DNA from: Pterobdella sp. o SKG-2022
Taxonomy: Eukaryota; Annelida; Clitellata; Hirudinida; Piscicolidae
Direction: 5' to 3'
Length of the DNA: 64,000 bases
Assembly (NCBI GenBank): GCA_964035795.1
Contig: OZ038320.1
Span: 19,176,589 to 19,240,588 of the forward strand
The translations under genes were made by a program, and so were the position numbers. Shown piece by piece: positions 1 to 12,379 of this stretch; the first letter of the stretch is position 1, and each line of letters begins with the position of its first letter. The notes beneath the pieces are model-generated. The model was given only the letters and a program-made list of their open reading frames with translations. It made no database searches and had not been told where the DNA came from.

Positions 1-1560
1 CAAGAAGCACCTATCTGCTCCTCCACATGAGAAGCAAGTTACATTGCAAATAGCAAACGAAATCCTCAATGGAAAGACTCATGACTGGAGGACGAGTACA
101 GTTGTTCTAATTTATAAAAAAAGGTAGCATTATGGATTGTTAGCTATCGAGATTTAAAGCTTTTAGAGCATGCTATAAAAATGGTGGAAAGGTTGTTAGA
201 AAGGTTAGTAAAAATTGACCAAGTTCAATTTGTTTTCAAGCCTGGCAGAAGCACACTGGACGCTATTTTCATTCTTAGGAGAATGCCGGAAAGCTACCTT
301 GAGAAGAAAAGGAAGCTTTTTATCTGTTTTGTTGATTTGGAGAAGGCTTTGGATCGAGTGCCAAGAAAGGTGATTGAGGGCGCTGAGAAAGAAATTGTTC
401 CCGGAAAGGTTGGTTCAGAGAGTAATGTCGATGTACAAAGGAATAAAAACGAGGGTTCAGGTTGGAGGTGGACATTCGGAAAAATTTGATCTATGTTTAG
501 GTGTCCATCAAGGATCGATTCTTTCACTGTTTTTGTTTTCAATGGTGCTAGATGTATTGTCTGAAGACGGAAGAAAAGGTGCTCTTTATGAACTGCTTTA
601 TGCAGATGACTTGGTCTTGATGGCAGAGACTATGGAAAAACTAAAAGCACAATTCATCAGTTGGAAAGCAGATTTTTAAGGGAAAGAACTGAGGGTTTAT
701 TTTGGTAAAACAAAGGTCATGGATAAGATTGATCCATGTTGTGTGTGTGGTAACAAGGGCTAAAATAAATTGTGTGCAATGCAAGACATGTAAGAAGTGG
801 GTTCATGCGCGGTGTGCTAGGATAAAGAGAGTTTCTTGTAAGACGAATGGAAATTTTAAATGCAGGGTTTGTTTAAATTTTTCAAATGGGGAATGTTTTA
901 AATGTTTTTTTGAGTAAGTTGGAGAGGGTAAATAATAATTCTTATCTAGGAAACATGATATGAATGATAGAAAAAAAAGTGAGCTAGCTGTTACACGAAG
1001 GATAGGGCTGGAATGGAAAGCATTCAACAGTATGTCTTTTATGTTATGTGGTAAGACACACATGGAACATCAAAAGAAATATTATAGGACATGATTGAGG
1101 CCTGTCATGACATATGGTTCGAAACTTGGGTGGTAAGATTCCTTAAAGAGAGTATTTTGAAAAAAGCAGAAAAACGGATGCTTCGAATTATGTGTGATGT
1201 GCAGCTAGCTGATGGTATGAGTGGAAAAGAACTGATAGTTAGATTTGGGTGGAATAGCACGATTGTTGAAGTGGTGAGTCAAAGGAGTTTGAGATAGCTC
1301 GGTATTGAGGTAAGGAAAGGGGAAGATGATTGTGTTAAGCAGGCGTGGAAGTTTGAGGTTGAATGTAATAGAGGAAGGGGAAGGCCAAGGTGAACTTGAA
1401 AAGGTATGATGTAAAACCTATATCGTGGGCTTAGGTTAGGTATTAAAAATGCCTACAACAGGGTGAAATGTAAAGGAAGAGTTAGGTCGTGATTAGAAGT
1501 CAGTGGCCCCTTGTAAAAGGGAAAGATGCTGACAATAATACAATGATACTAATACTGAAG
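1..1560 (+). mobile_element. Decayed non-LTR retrotransposon (RT, zinc-knuckle and C-terminal region)
   Basis: Several short frames in two phases (181-489, 374-679, 702-917, 1091-1297) together read as the second half of a LINE polyprotein. The sequence shows RT block motifs (FKPGRSTLDAI, CFVDLEKALDRVP, GVHQGS, then LLYADDLVLMAE as the catalytic YADD box). A Cys-rich knuckle follows (CVVTRAKINCVQCKTCKKW, 750-890), then the conserved C-terminal block (EKRMLRIMCDVQLADGMSGK) and a Gly-Arg-Pro tract near 1375. Frameshifts and stops break it everywhere, so it is a dead copy. The 5' part lies outside the window. The family resembles LINEs common in invertebrate genomes; I did not assign a clade. 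Confidence 0.85.
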
Positions 1561-4347
1561 CTATTAAAATTTATAATTTGTTGTAAAAGTGTGAATCCTG
1601 ATTTTATTTTGATAAAAAGATCTATAAAGCCATCAGAGCTTTTACAAATTTTCATGTTGTTTACAACTTCAATTTTTGGACTTAAATGTTAACTCCCTAA
1701 TAGCTTCAATTGAATATGACAAAGTTTCATTGACAAGCTTACATATTTAAAGTGATAATGCAAGGTTTTTTTTCTAGTGATTTTGTTAATAAGTTCTTTT
1801 GTTGGTCTTGAGCAATCGTGTCTTTCAGTTTGTTTAACTCCAGCTCTAAAAATTTAAAACCAAAGCAAGTAAAATAGTGTTAACTTTTTTGAAATGGATT
1901 TCACGAGTTTTTAAATTTTAAACTTTAGAAAAATTATTCATAAAATTAAAGTTATATTCTGTCTTAGTTATGTATCATAGTTTGAAGTTTTTTTTTATAT
2001 AATGCTTGCTCAGGTTAATTACGCCAAGATCAAAGTATGCGTTAAAAAAATTATTTATTGGAATGAGAAATTTAATTTTTTGCAAAGATTATTAATTTAG
2101 ACAAAAAACTGTCAAATTGGTCACAAAATATATTCTATACTTGAAACCCTACAGCATCGTAACTGTTGGATTTTGATCAAGTCTTCTGAAGTTCTGACTT
2201 CGAAAAAAGTATATGCAACTTGCGATTACACTTCCAATGCTGAATTGTACGTATTATCCTCACTGAAATTTCAAAAATGATGTTTCTGAGTAACCGACTA
2301 TGTGGGGGGTTAGGAAAAATTAATTAGATATAGAGTAATGCTAATCGAAACTGTTATTACCATTTTTATCAAAACTTCGATGTTTATTTAAAAACAAAAT
2401 ATTAAAACAATTTCAATAAATGAAAAACTATATATTTTCACCAGTAACAGATTTTTGATGGAAGTCATTTAAAAGGCATTTGACTTTCAATGAGTGGCAT
2501 AAGATCGCTTATAGCATTTTGATCAGAGGTTTTCAAACATTACATAACTTAACTGCAATATATAAAGATTTTTAAAATATTTACTGAAAATTTTTTTAAA
2601 TTTGAAATGAGACCTTGAAATAATATTTTTGTAATTTCATAACAATATTATACATTCTCGTCAATTGTTTCAAATTTTTAAATAAATATTTCTGAATTCG
2701 TCAAGCATTTTTTTTTGCTTCAGGGGCTGAGTTGAAGTTTACTATTACGGCTATTATTATTATTCTAAATATTAGAATATAATTTTCCGATTCGTCGAAA
2801 AAAGTATTTTAAAAATAATATTCTGAATATAATGATTATGTCTTATTTGTTAACACCAATTTGCTGAAGGATAGATAAATAATAATTTGAGGCCCACTAG
2901 CAGTCAATACAATTACTCTCATTTCCTCCCCACCACCAACAGACAAGCGTTCTAAGTGCCTACAAACGCGACGGGTCCTTAAGTCATGCAGATAATAATT
3001 GAAGAAAGCTGATTGGATGATTCTATTAAGCGCTTCCTGCTGAGTGTTGGCATTTTGATTTGTTGTGCGTTAACTAGATTTTGAAGTTTATGAATTAAGA
3101 ATTAAGCTGAGCATTGTTAACTTGTGAATATTTATCTGTACATATCATAAAGATAATTTAAGAAACATTTATAAAAAACTGATTTTATTTTGAAAAAAAA
3201 CATTTTTTTTGATTGAGACAGGTTTTTATGAAAAGATTTCACTCCAGCTTAATTCAAAACACTGAAATTGAAGACAAATAATTGACTTGGATGGATTTAA
3301 AACAATTATTTCAAAATAACAACACGCGAGCATTTCTTGACAGAATAGACGCAAGCTTCCGATGTTTTGCCAGGTCATTACTCGCATTATCATTCCTACT
3401 CTCGCAACTTACTGCATACATGATGACTTCAAAAATTTATGAGTTTGAACTTTTAGAAAAATTTTTTCTTTTGTGTTCAAAAGAATGTTTTTAGCAATAG
3501 TTCATTTCAGTTTTTTCAATGCAACGTTATTGAAAGTGAAAATCAATTCAGAATTGGAAATCGATTCGAAATTATATTCATATTATCAAATAGTTTTTTG
3601 AATTAGTTAAATAATACCAATTTAATGGTTTAATCGATTTATTAATTCATAAGAATAAGCATAATGACGAAAAAATATATAAATAATTATCAAGTCAAGT
3701 ATGTGTTAATTTACCTCAGCAGAGAAACAACATCAAATGCATCACAACAGCTTATACTGTCTTAATGCTCTTTCAGATTTGGCATGCAAACGATGTTCTT
3801 CACTAATATCTCATTACTTGCAACTATTCATGTAAGATTAATTTAATATATATATTTAGATATGATTCAAGACCCATATATATTGCATGAACTGTGATTG
3901 GTCAAACTCAAAGCACAAAAAGAAGGTGATTGGCTGAAGAAACGAAGAAGCGTATGAAGATTTGAAAATAATTGGAAAGATTGTTTCGAAGGAATTGATG
4001 GCGTGATATGTAAACAGTTAAATTTGCAAAGCGCTAATCTTTTAAGTTACTTCCGGCTTCAAGTTTTATTTTCAGTGAGTCCACTTGATGCGTAAGTTAA
4101 ACAAAAACTGCTGTTAAAGTTAGTGGTTTTGTTTCAATTTAGCTTCAATGATACAAAACAGAGTAAATCCTTATTACTTATGAGAGGTTTGTAAAAAATA
4201 TTTCAAATGATACTATTTTTATCTGTTAATTGCAGATAAAGAAGCTGCTGAGAATGATTGATGATCATAATTTCAATTAAATAATGCATGCTTAAATAAG
4301 CATTGTTTCAGTGAACTAACAAGAATTTTAAAATTAATTTTATTAAA
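1561..4347. other. Gene-poor AT-rich upstream region of the homeobox gene
   Basis: No coding stretch with family resemblance is visible on either strand. The segment holds long A and T runs, a short (ATT)n tract near 2750-2765 and AT-rich low-complexity DNA. It could contain the promoter and enhancers of the downstream homeobox gene, but no site can be named from sequence alone. The frame at 3282-3494 has no recognisable content. Confidence 0.5.
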
Positions 4348-5879
4348 ATGGAACCTTTTACTCATCAAAACATAAAGTTTCCAGGCTTCAACGTAAAGTC
4401 ATGTCTTCCGTGTTATTTAACAGAACCTGTTAATACAACTGTTCAATCTAATTTATCCAAAAACTCAAAAGTAAAATCATTCTATATTGAAGATATAATT
4501 AAACTGCCAGAAAATTTTGAAGGTTATAATGATAAAAAATCTTTTGAATTAGAGAGTTTGGAAGAAATTAAAAAATCGGTTTTCAATGAGAAACCAGAGC
4601 AGTTTGAAGTGTTCAAACAAGAGTCCAATAAAAGCCATGCAGACTTCAGATACCTTCATTCACATTTTCTATCTATTCCTTTAGTTAGCAGATTTATGAA
4701 ACCGTTTCCTTTTAACGAAAATCTAAACAAAAATATTTCCATAAATAAACCAATAGATCAAAAAAATATCGGATGTTTACAAAACCAAACACTATCGTTA
4801 AACAAACTTACAAAAAATATTCCAAAACTAAATAATCACCACTCTTCATTTAAACAAAGTTTGGATTTAAAGAAAATGTATAGCCACAACAAAGGCATTT
4901 TCATAAAACAACCTCTATCCGAAACGTCCCCTCGCAACAAGTTTCCTTCTATCCTCCCAACTCAAAACAACTTTTTCTCTTCCTTGCCACAGAACAATTA
5001 TAAATACAACTTAAACCACTTTCAATTATTCTCTGATCACGTCTATTTGACGTCATGCGAGGAAAGCAAGAACATAAGTCGAAAAAGGAAAGTGAGAACA
5101 GTTTTTAGTGATCAACAATTGAACGGATTGGAGGTTCGTTATTAGGGATTTTGCTCATGAAAAGGATGGTTATCAATCGAATATCATAAAAAATATTGTT
5201 ACATATTTTTTTAAAAATATTTATAAATACGTGAAATAATTTAACTTGTACATACAAATTTTCAAGAATAAATAAAATTTCAATAGAATTGGAACTTTTT
5301 TATTCAACTTTCTTATTTGTATAATAAACACAAAAACGGTCTATTAACATAACCATGCTATTTTGATTCACAACACAGGGTAGATTCGACTCCCAGAAAT
5401 ATCTTTCAACTCCCGAAAGAGTAGAACTTGCTAGCCTGCTAAACCTCACAGAAACTCAAGTTGGTAACCTTGAGATAAACTTATTAATTTTAACTGAAGT
5501 TTCAATATATGAAAAATTTTCAAATTCCGATATGGAACACTTGAGGTTGGTATTATATAAGGTTAGCTTTTTTCACATCTTAAAATTTAGGATAAAATTG
5601 AAATCTGCCTTAAAAATTTCTTGTATTAACTCTATATAGAAAAAATTTAGAATCGCTTACCGTTCTAATTTTTTAGCTTAAAAAAGTTTTGGTATGAATT
5701 ACTTTTCAATTTTAAATAAATAATTTATGAAACAGGTAAAAACGTGGTTTCAGAATAGAAGGATGAAACAAAAAAAAGTGAGAAGAAAGTATGTTGAAGA
5801 AGATAAAAAAAACAATTTTTTCAACTCCAAAGATGTGTGTAGAGAAAACAATGAAAGTTTTTCTGAAAACAATCTTTAA
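4348..5879 (+). CDS. BSX: BSX/bsh-type homeobox transcription factor
   Basis: Model join(4348..5133, 5379..5459, 5736..5879), about 336 aa; all junctions are GT-AG and phase 0. Exon 1 gives a long low-complexity N-terminus and the first 17 homeodomain residues (KRKVRTVFSDQQLNGLE). Exon 2 gives helices 1-2 (GRFDSQKYLSTPERVEL...). Exon 3 gives recognition helix 3 (VKTWFQNRRMKQKK) with Gln at position 50, then a short charged tail ending at TAA 5877-5879. This homeodomain is almost that of BSX/brain-specific homeobox. Independent support comes from the N-terminal motif KSFYIEDIIKLPE (around residues 47-59), matching the SFFIEDIL motif of BSX proteins. BSX is a nuclear DNA-binding regulator used in brain/neurosecretory patterning in animals. 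The frame runs into the first intron and stops, which would otherwise make the gene look homeodomain-less. Confidence 0.92.
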
Positions 5880-6621
5880 ATGTTCATATATGCCTCATTG
5901 GATTGAGAAAATACATAAAAAATCAAGAAAAATTTGAAACAACATTATATGACCAGATTGTGGCTTTTAAACCGCACGTTTGCTCCGCATGCTATCTATT
6001 GTGCGTCAATTAAACTAAGTTATTTGCATTTATTGACAAAAAAATTTTCAGTGATGAATTTAAGGAAAAATTAGATTCAATAGTTTTAGTATTTCATTCA
6101 TTTAATAGTTTTATATGAGAATTATCAGATTTAGTTATTATGTTTTTATAGAAATTTTACAGAGCTTTTACAAATAAACTATTTTTATTTCGTTTTATGA
6201 TTATGTTTTATTTTATATATTGGTTGTAGATAATGTATGAAATTTTGATATAATTGTCAAAAATCTAAATACCTTTTTATATAACTATCATTAATTTCAA
6301 TAATTTCAACATAAAAATTAAAATATTTTGTTTTCCAATACTTAAATTTTCTAAATCTTCCATAGTTTTAACATTACTAAGCAAAATTACTTACTAAAAA
6401 ATAACACCCTAAATAAAAATTCCAATTATCGGAAAAAACAAGCTTAAAAAACTGTAAATATTCAAGTTGAACACTCGTTTCATTTATTCATAATTAAAAC
6501 CTACTTGTATTGATTTTTTTGAAACTATAAGATCAGAGTTATTTATAAAATTTTTTGTTCATTGGAGTAAGGAAGGCTTAAATAAAATTATCAAGTGTCA
6601 GTTGTTTCTCTCTGCACGGTT
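5880..6621. other. Intergenic AT-rich region, nothing recognised
   Basis: 3' flank of the homeobox gene. Only AT-rich sequence with short runs is visible, with possible polyadenylation-like AATAAA/ATTAAA strings and no supported coding or RNA feature. Confidence 0.4.
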
Positions 6622-7108
6622 TTACAGACCTTCATCTGCAGACAGTTCTACAACCTCTTCAACGTAGCTGTTGGCGTTTTTTATAGGTTTTGATGGGTGC
6701 AAATGTTTACCTCGTATTAATTTTTTTCACAAAGGTATATACTATAAAACTTATTTTAAAGGGTTATTTATCGAAATATTTCATAATAAATTATTTTATG
6801 GGCTTCTATTGTTTTTTAAGCTTCATAAGCGAACTTTATACTTCATTTTTTAAAATATACATTTGAATATACTTTTTATATACTTAATATGCTTGAATAT
6901 TATCCTTAAAAATTTCACAAAAAACTCTTTCTCAATTTTTTCGCATTAAAGATAGATCTTAGCATATTTTTTTGAACGAAAATTTTTTTTTCCAGTTTTA
7001 ACTATTCTCAGCCAGATTTTTCGTTTTTTCAAAGTTTGAGGCCTCTTTCTTGATGACGGTCGCATATATTTTCGTGGACTTACTTTTTCTTTTCTCCGTT
7101 GAAGGCAT
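6622..7108 (-). CDS. Possible two-exon microprotein (unknown)
   Basis: Model complement(join(6622..6710, 7084..7108)), 37 aa. Exon 1 is MPSTEKRK followed by a strong donor (GTAAGT on the minus strand). Exon 2 begins after an AG at 6711-6712 and reads in phase to a TAA at 6622-6624, ending in NSYVEEVVELSADEGL. The C-terminal peptide looks protein-like and is richer in G+C than its surroundings. The phase agrees at the single junction, which has a one-in-three chance of happening by accident. An overlapping start in another frame (MSTELENAFNGEKKK, ATG at 7127) uses the same donor but does not join exon 2 in phase. No family was recognised; this could be part of a longer gene or chance. Confidence 0.25.
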
Positions 7109-7137
7109 TTTCAAGTTCTGTCGACATCGATAAGTTT

Positions 7138-8215
7138 AGTTTTTCTTTTAATTTATTTTTCATTTTTTAAGATTTTGTTGTTTCATAAGTTGGTTTTTCA
7201 TCTTGTTTGGGTTAAAAACTCGAAAAAACTTTCTTAATTTAAAGTTAATGCTTGAATATTTACGTAATAGTTGATTTTAAAACTTTTTATAACATTTTTA
7301 ATGTTTAAATCAAATTGAATTGAAGTTTTATTTATTATTATTTTTTTATTTTTATAATGTTTATGTGTTTTTGAAACTTCTCAAGTTCGTGCTACCGTAG
7401 TCACATTCGTCATGGCTATTCAGTTAAACGATTTTAAACCCTCAGTCATCTAGTCAATCAAAGGATGCCAACCTGATGACATTTGTATTGAAAATTTTGT
7501 TGGCTTCCATTTTGATGCAATAAGACCAATAATCAACATTTAGTTAGATGTTTAGATTTTGTCTATTTAAATTTCTTAAACACTAACTTTTATTTTCTTT
7601 CGTATTCACATTTTCCAAATTATCAATTAGACTTGTGTAATTTTTCTTATATTTAGTTAATAGATTCAAACTTCTATGTTAAAAAAACCCACGAAAACCC
7701 AGGGTCTGATACACACTTTTAGATCGTTAGTTTAAAGCTCTTTAATTACTTTTCAGTCTTTCGTCTTAACCTTGATGACAAAAAAACGTTATAAATGAGA
7801 TTATCGAAAAAAATGACCATCAAATTCAAATTAGTTTAAGTATTCATTTGACACGGTAATCACCGTATCACTTCATGATAATTGATTTAATTAATAACTA
7901 ATTTTACATTCCTTTAATTCACCATTCACGTGATGATTCAATACGTAATTGATGAAGGTCCGTACATTCAAGATAAAATTTGAGACAGTGATTCTTCATT
8001 ATTTAGTCCATCAATTTAAAAAGTTTCACATGTTTAGTACTATAACTAGTTACGAACTTGAATATGCCCACTAACTTACTACCCTATAACTCACGTCTTT
8101 CAGTAGTTAAACGATTATTTATAAAAAAATATTCACAAAAGCTTAAAAACTTCGAAGTTTTTAGGAATCTAAAAAAAATGAAATTTCCATAAAGCCTTCA
8201 TTCTGTGGCCATGTA
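7138..8215. other. Intergenic region, nothing recognised
   Basis: AT-rich DNA between the microprotein candidate and the SINE. No coding similarity was seen on either strand. Confidence 0.4.
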
Positions 8216-8390
8216 GTGCTGTATTTATAAAGCGCTTTTCCTTATAGATCAAAGGGCTTGCTACAAATTTAATGTAGCGAAAACACACTGTAGAACAGGT
8301 GCTAATTGTCGGCCCACGCAGACTCGAACCCGGTAACTTCAAACAATAAGTCTAATGTTCAAACATTGAGCTATAGGGACCGACAATGGG
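8216..8390 (-). mobile_element. tRNA-derived SINE, copy 1
   Basis: Read on the minus strand it starts with a tRNA-like head: TATAGCTCAATG as a diverged A box and GGTTCGAGTCT as a near-consensus B box. A body with CTGTTCTACAGTGTG follows, and the tail contains AAGCGCTTTATAAATAC. The same head, body and tail recur in order at 19151-19315 (+) and in part at 27060-27192 (-), so this is a dispersed family rather than a tRNA gene. The A box carries an insertion-like change, so this copy is probably not transcribed. Confidence 0.8.
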
Positions 8391-8600
8391 TTAAAAAGGT
8401 ATCTTGACAATTTAAGTTCTGCTCACCAGAAGCTTTGTTGATTGAAAAATTTTTTTTGTGTCTTATAAATTTATGTTTTGCTATCTGAAATTTAACACAA
8501 TTTTTATTTTTTACATAATGACAAACTTTATTTTCATCAAGTATTCGGTCTAAACATCATATTTGTTTTGTGAGATAAAACAACAGTTCAAGCGAAAAAT

Positions 8601-11187
8601 TTATTTTTTCTTATTTTTATTATCGCTATAATAAATGCATAAGTCTTTATTGAGACATTCAGCACACAACGGCTTTACAGCGTGGCAAATTTGCTGTCCA
8701 AAACCCACCATTAGATGATTTACTTTTCCCCAATAATCTCTGCAAAGATGCAAGAACCAAACTTCATATATATATATATATATATATATTTATTTATAAA
8801 AAACTATTTAATAACCTTTAAACTGTAGTAATGATAAGCCACAATAAATAAAAGCTAAATCAAATAAAAAACTACTCTTAATTACAACCTTGGAAGCCAA
8901 TCTTCCAAGTCCACCATGGTCTTTTCAGGGGCTTTGGTTTCCACCCATCCTATTAATTTTAAATCTAAATAGAAATTTTCTTCTACCAGTGGTGAATCTT
9001 ATTTAATAAATTTCGGCATGGATTATTACAGCCAACTGCTTTTCCAGACCCTAACCCATATTTAAATATAAAACCGGTGCAAAATAGGTATAAAAATAAA
9101 AACAAAGCAGTAAAACATTCAATTCTCAAAAAATTTTCAAGTCTGATAGAGATTTCTCACCCAATCTATTGCTTATACGATGAACATGAGTATCAACAGC
9201 AATGCCAGTAACTTTCCCCCATGCACACTGCATAGCCAGATTTGCCATCTTCTTACCAACTCCTTTGAAACATTAGACTCGTTAAATAGACATATACAAA
9301 AACTTAAATTTTAATAAACGGAATATTACGAAATCCAATCATTTTCAATTCAATCTCGTTGTTTTTAGCCAAAAAAAAAAACTCAATAGTTGTTTTACAG
9401 ACAAGCGAAGTTGATAATTTAAAAGCAATATATTGCAGAGCAAAATTTACAACAAGGATGAGCCCAAGTCAAAGAATTTGGCAATATTTATTTTTTATAT
9501 AGTTTTAGACAAAAGTAGAAGAACGGGCTAAAAAAAATATGATTTGTTAATGAGAAAGAGATTTGGTGTTTTGAATGAAATGTACTAGGCTTTTTAAAAA
9601 AAATTGAGTAAGTCAGAGTTATCAGGTAGCTTTAGAAGTTATTATTAAATAAACAGTGAAACAAAAAAGAGAAATTCTTCAGAATGCTCAGATGGTTAAC
9701 TGGGCTAACGAAAATTTTTGCTTCAAAATATGAAGTGTCTGTAATGAAGAAATAACAAGCAGGAGTTTAGAAATCAGAATTGAAATGATGCAACAATTTG
9801 AAAAAACCGTAAAACTTTTTGTATAACAGTAAAAATCGAAATTCAAAGATTGTTTACTTCATAGATACCTGGCAATTTACACAATTCAGCAACACTTGCA
9901 GGAATATCACCTTCATATTTATCCAGCAATATATCAACCACTAATTTAATGTGCTTCACTTTTGTCTGTGATGTTTTTAATGGTGATTAATTTTATTTTT
10001 TAACCGTTTATAGCTTCAAGGTGGAATTTATACAAGGTTAAATATTTCCATGAGAATATTTTGAAAAACAGTTTAAATTCAAACTTTATAAAAAGAAACA
10101 GGTCTTATAGTTTCAAGTAAAATTTCATCTGCTGTTTCTTTAAAATCATTGCAACTTTTGCACCCTATATCAAACAATCTATTAAATAATTTATGAATTC
10201 AACAAAAACTTATTTGTTACAATCAAGTGATTATTCAAAAGCTGAATAAAAACTATGTTAAAATTAAGAATGAATAATATAGATTCAAACAAAACCTCTT
10301 CATAGTTTTTGAAGTTATTTCATCTTTTGTTTGACTTGAAAGCATCAGAGCAATCAATTTTTGAAACCTTTGATCCTATGAAAAAATGAAAACAAAACTA
10401 AGAATTTCTTCTAGCTATAAGACAAAAACAAACTCTTTGACTAGAATCTAAGCAAAATAATTGATCGCATCCCATGGTATCTACAGGAGCATCCATATTA
10501 GATCTCATCTTCTCTATATTGTCAAGTTGAACTTTCCAATTTTTTGAAATGCTATTTTCATTCACATTATTTTTAAATGATTTTTGTGATGATACTTTTT
10601 CTATGCTTTTTTTTCTTTTCCTCAATGATGCTTGTTTTTTTATACCTGGTGATTATTTTTTTCAATTCTTAATGAATGAACTAACCCATAAACATAATTT
10701 TTGATGAACCTGGAAGTTTCTCATGGTCTTTTTCTTCTACTGGAGTGCTAATTGAAGATGAAAAATACTTAGATTCCACAACTGTTTTACTACCACTATC
10801 ATTCTGTAAATTATATGTTAAGATATTTAAAAAAATTTTTAATTTTATCTTGCTTAAAGTTTTTCTATTGAAAAAGGTATGAGTTCAATTTTAAGATTAT
10901 GCTCTCAAAAGAAAAGATTTTAAAATTGATATGTTTACATAGTTGGGTTTGAAACCATTTAAGATTGAAATTTCTGATAAATTTTCATTAATATGTTTAT
11001 GTTCAGTTATGCTTTCCACAATTTTTAATTCTCCTTCTGTTGATGTTTCAAGTTTACATGGGCATTGATATTCTTCACAGCTCCACAACTCTTTTGAACT
11101 AATTTTTTTGAACTTTTTATAGTAGAACCCTTGATATAATAAAAACTGTTTTCTTCCTTTTTTAACAAGATTGGCCAAATTAGACAT
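8601..11187 (-). CDS. NTHL1: Endonuclease III-like DNA glycosylase (NTHL1) with predicted N-terminal FLYWCH exon
   Basis: Model complement(join(8601..8739, 8889..8949, 9161..9262, 9869..9965, 10085..10154, 10296..10375, 10434..10645, 10710..10803, 10939..11187)), about 367 aa. All junctions are GT-AG and phase-consistent. The glycosylase part is certain: [10 protein letters not shown], the [12 protein letters not shown] block, and the helix-hairpin-helix LPGVGKKMA with the catalytic Lys. VDTHVHRI carries the catalytic Asp, and the 4Fe-4S cluster pattern C-x6-C-x2-C-x5-C lies in the last exon ([19 protein letters not shown]). NTHL1 removes oxidised pyrimidines and cleaves abasic sites in base-excision repair, in nucleus and mitochondria. 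The first exon (ATG 11185-11187) encodes a FLYWCH-type zinc finger ([11 protein letters not shown] ... W.C ... C ... HKH). Its inclusion rests on a phase-0 donor at 10938 and is less certain; it could be a separate gene or relic. Human NTHL1 is about 305-312 aa and has no FLYWCH domain. Confidence 0.9.
8767..8790. repeat. (TA)n microsatellite
   Basis: Uninterrupted alternating TA run inside an intron of the glycosylase gene. Confidence 0.9.
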
Positions 11188-11274
11188 TTGTATTTCGAAA
11201 CTCGAGCTTTGAGCAATGGTAAGTAAGATCTTTAAATGATTAAATATATTGAACTGTGCAAAAAAACAACTCAA

Positions 11275-12370
11275 TGTAATATTATATTTTATTCTTTTTT
11301 TCTAAATAATTTTTATTTTCAGTAATTTTTTACGTCTAAGACTAAATGAAACAGGCAAACTTAAAAAACCACAATTTATTTTTACAAACCAACCTCTAGC
11401 CTTTTCCCCATTTGGAAAGCTAAAATGTTTTTTGGACATCACAAACAATAAACGGTCAAAATATATATATTGCTCTTATATTTCGATAGAATATTTAGTA
11501 ATCGTACATTTAGTCTTTGAATTATACTTTCACTCATCTTCTGTGTTAAAAGAAAAGTTATAGAATCAAACCCAATAAGTTAATTCAATTGAATAAACTT
11601 GAAGTCCATCAAAATTAATAAAAATTTAAGCTATACAAGAAGTTTTGAGTCACAATACTCGATAGGCATTATGAGCTTCCACCCGCATGATCCACGGGTG
11701 AAGGTCAGCAACCGGTATTTGAAGGTCTCTTTCTGTCCACCAGCTATGAATTTTGTTTTTTTATCAAAAAGGGTGAAAGAGAAATCTACTTTAATCTTAT
11801 TCTTAATTGTATTTTTGGAAGAGTGGGCCCAGAGTCGGTCGACTGCTTGGAGACTCAAATTTCAAAACTACTCGTTTTGATTTGAAGCCATTTTAAAAAA
11901 ATTTTGATCACAACATATTAATTGTTCATTAGTCGTTGAGTCATCTGAGTTTATTGTAAACCGGCTTATCTCACACTCGATCTGAATGGGAACGTTTTCA
12001 TTTCACGTGTGCAACATTTATGTTGAGAGTAGCAGAGTAACTTTTGAGATAATCGTTCAAATGTAATTTGCCGTAAAAATAGTTTTGCGAAGACATCGTT
12101 TCACAACTTGTCCGTAATAAATTTTTGAAAAATTAAAAATCTCATACGCAATTATATAAAAAAAATAATATTCATAAATGTATGTATGTAATTATAAACA
12201 TTAGTGATATACTAGCAAAGCCCTTTTCAACTTTTCAATTCCTTCCTCTCTTTTCAGCTCTTCTTTCTTTCTTTTTTCTTTTCATTTGAGCAGGTGCAGA
12301 TTAAGTGAGATTGTTTATGCTAGTTTCCTATTTTTTTCTATTATCTTTTTTCCCTTCTTTTTCTTGTGTA
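11275..12370. other. Intergenic region with an unclassified ORF fragment and a polypyrimidine tract
   Basis: On the minus strand 11631-11858 an open frame of about 75 codons is clearly less AT-rich than its surroundings and contains FTRGSCGWKLIMPIEYC. It looks like a fragment of a protein-coding or transposon sequence, but I could not place it. A CT-rich tract lies at about 12235-12290. Nothing else is recognised. Confidence 0.35.
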
Positions 12371-12379
12371 TATCACTAA

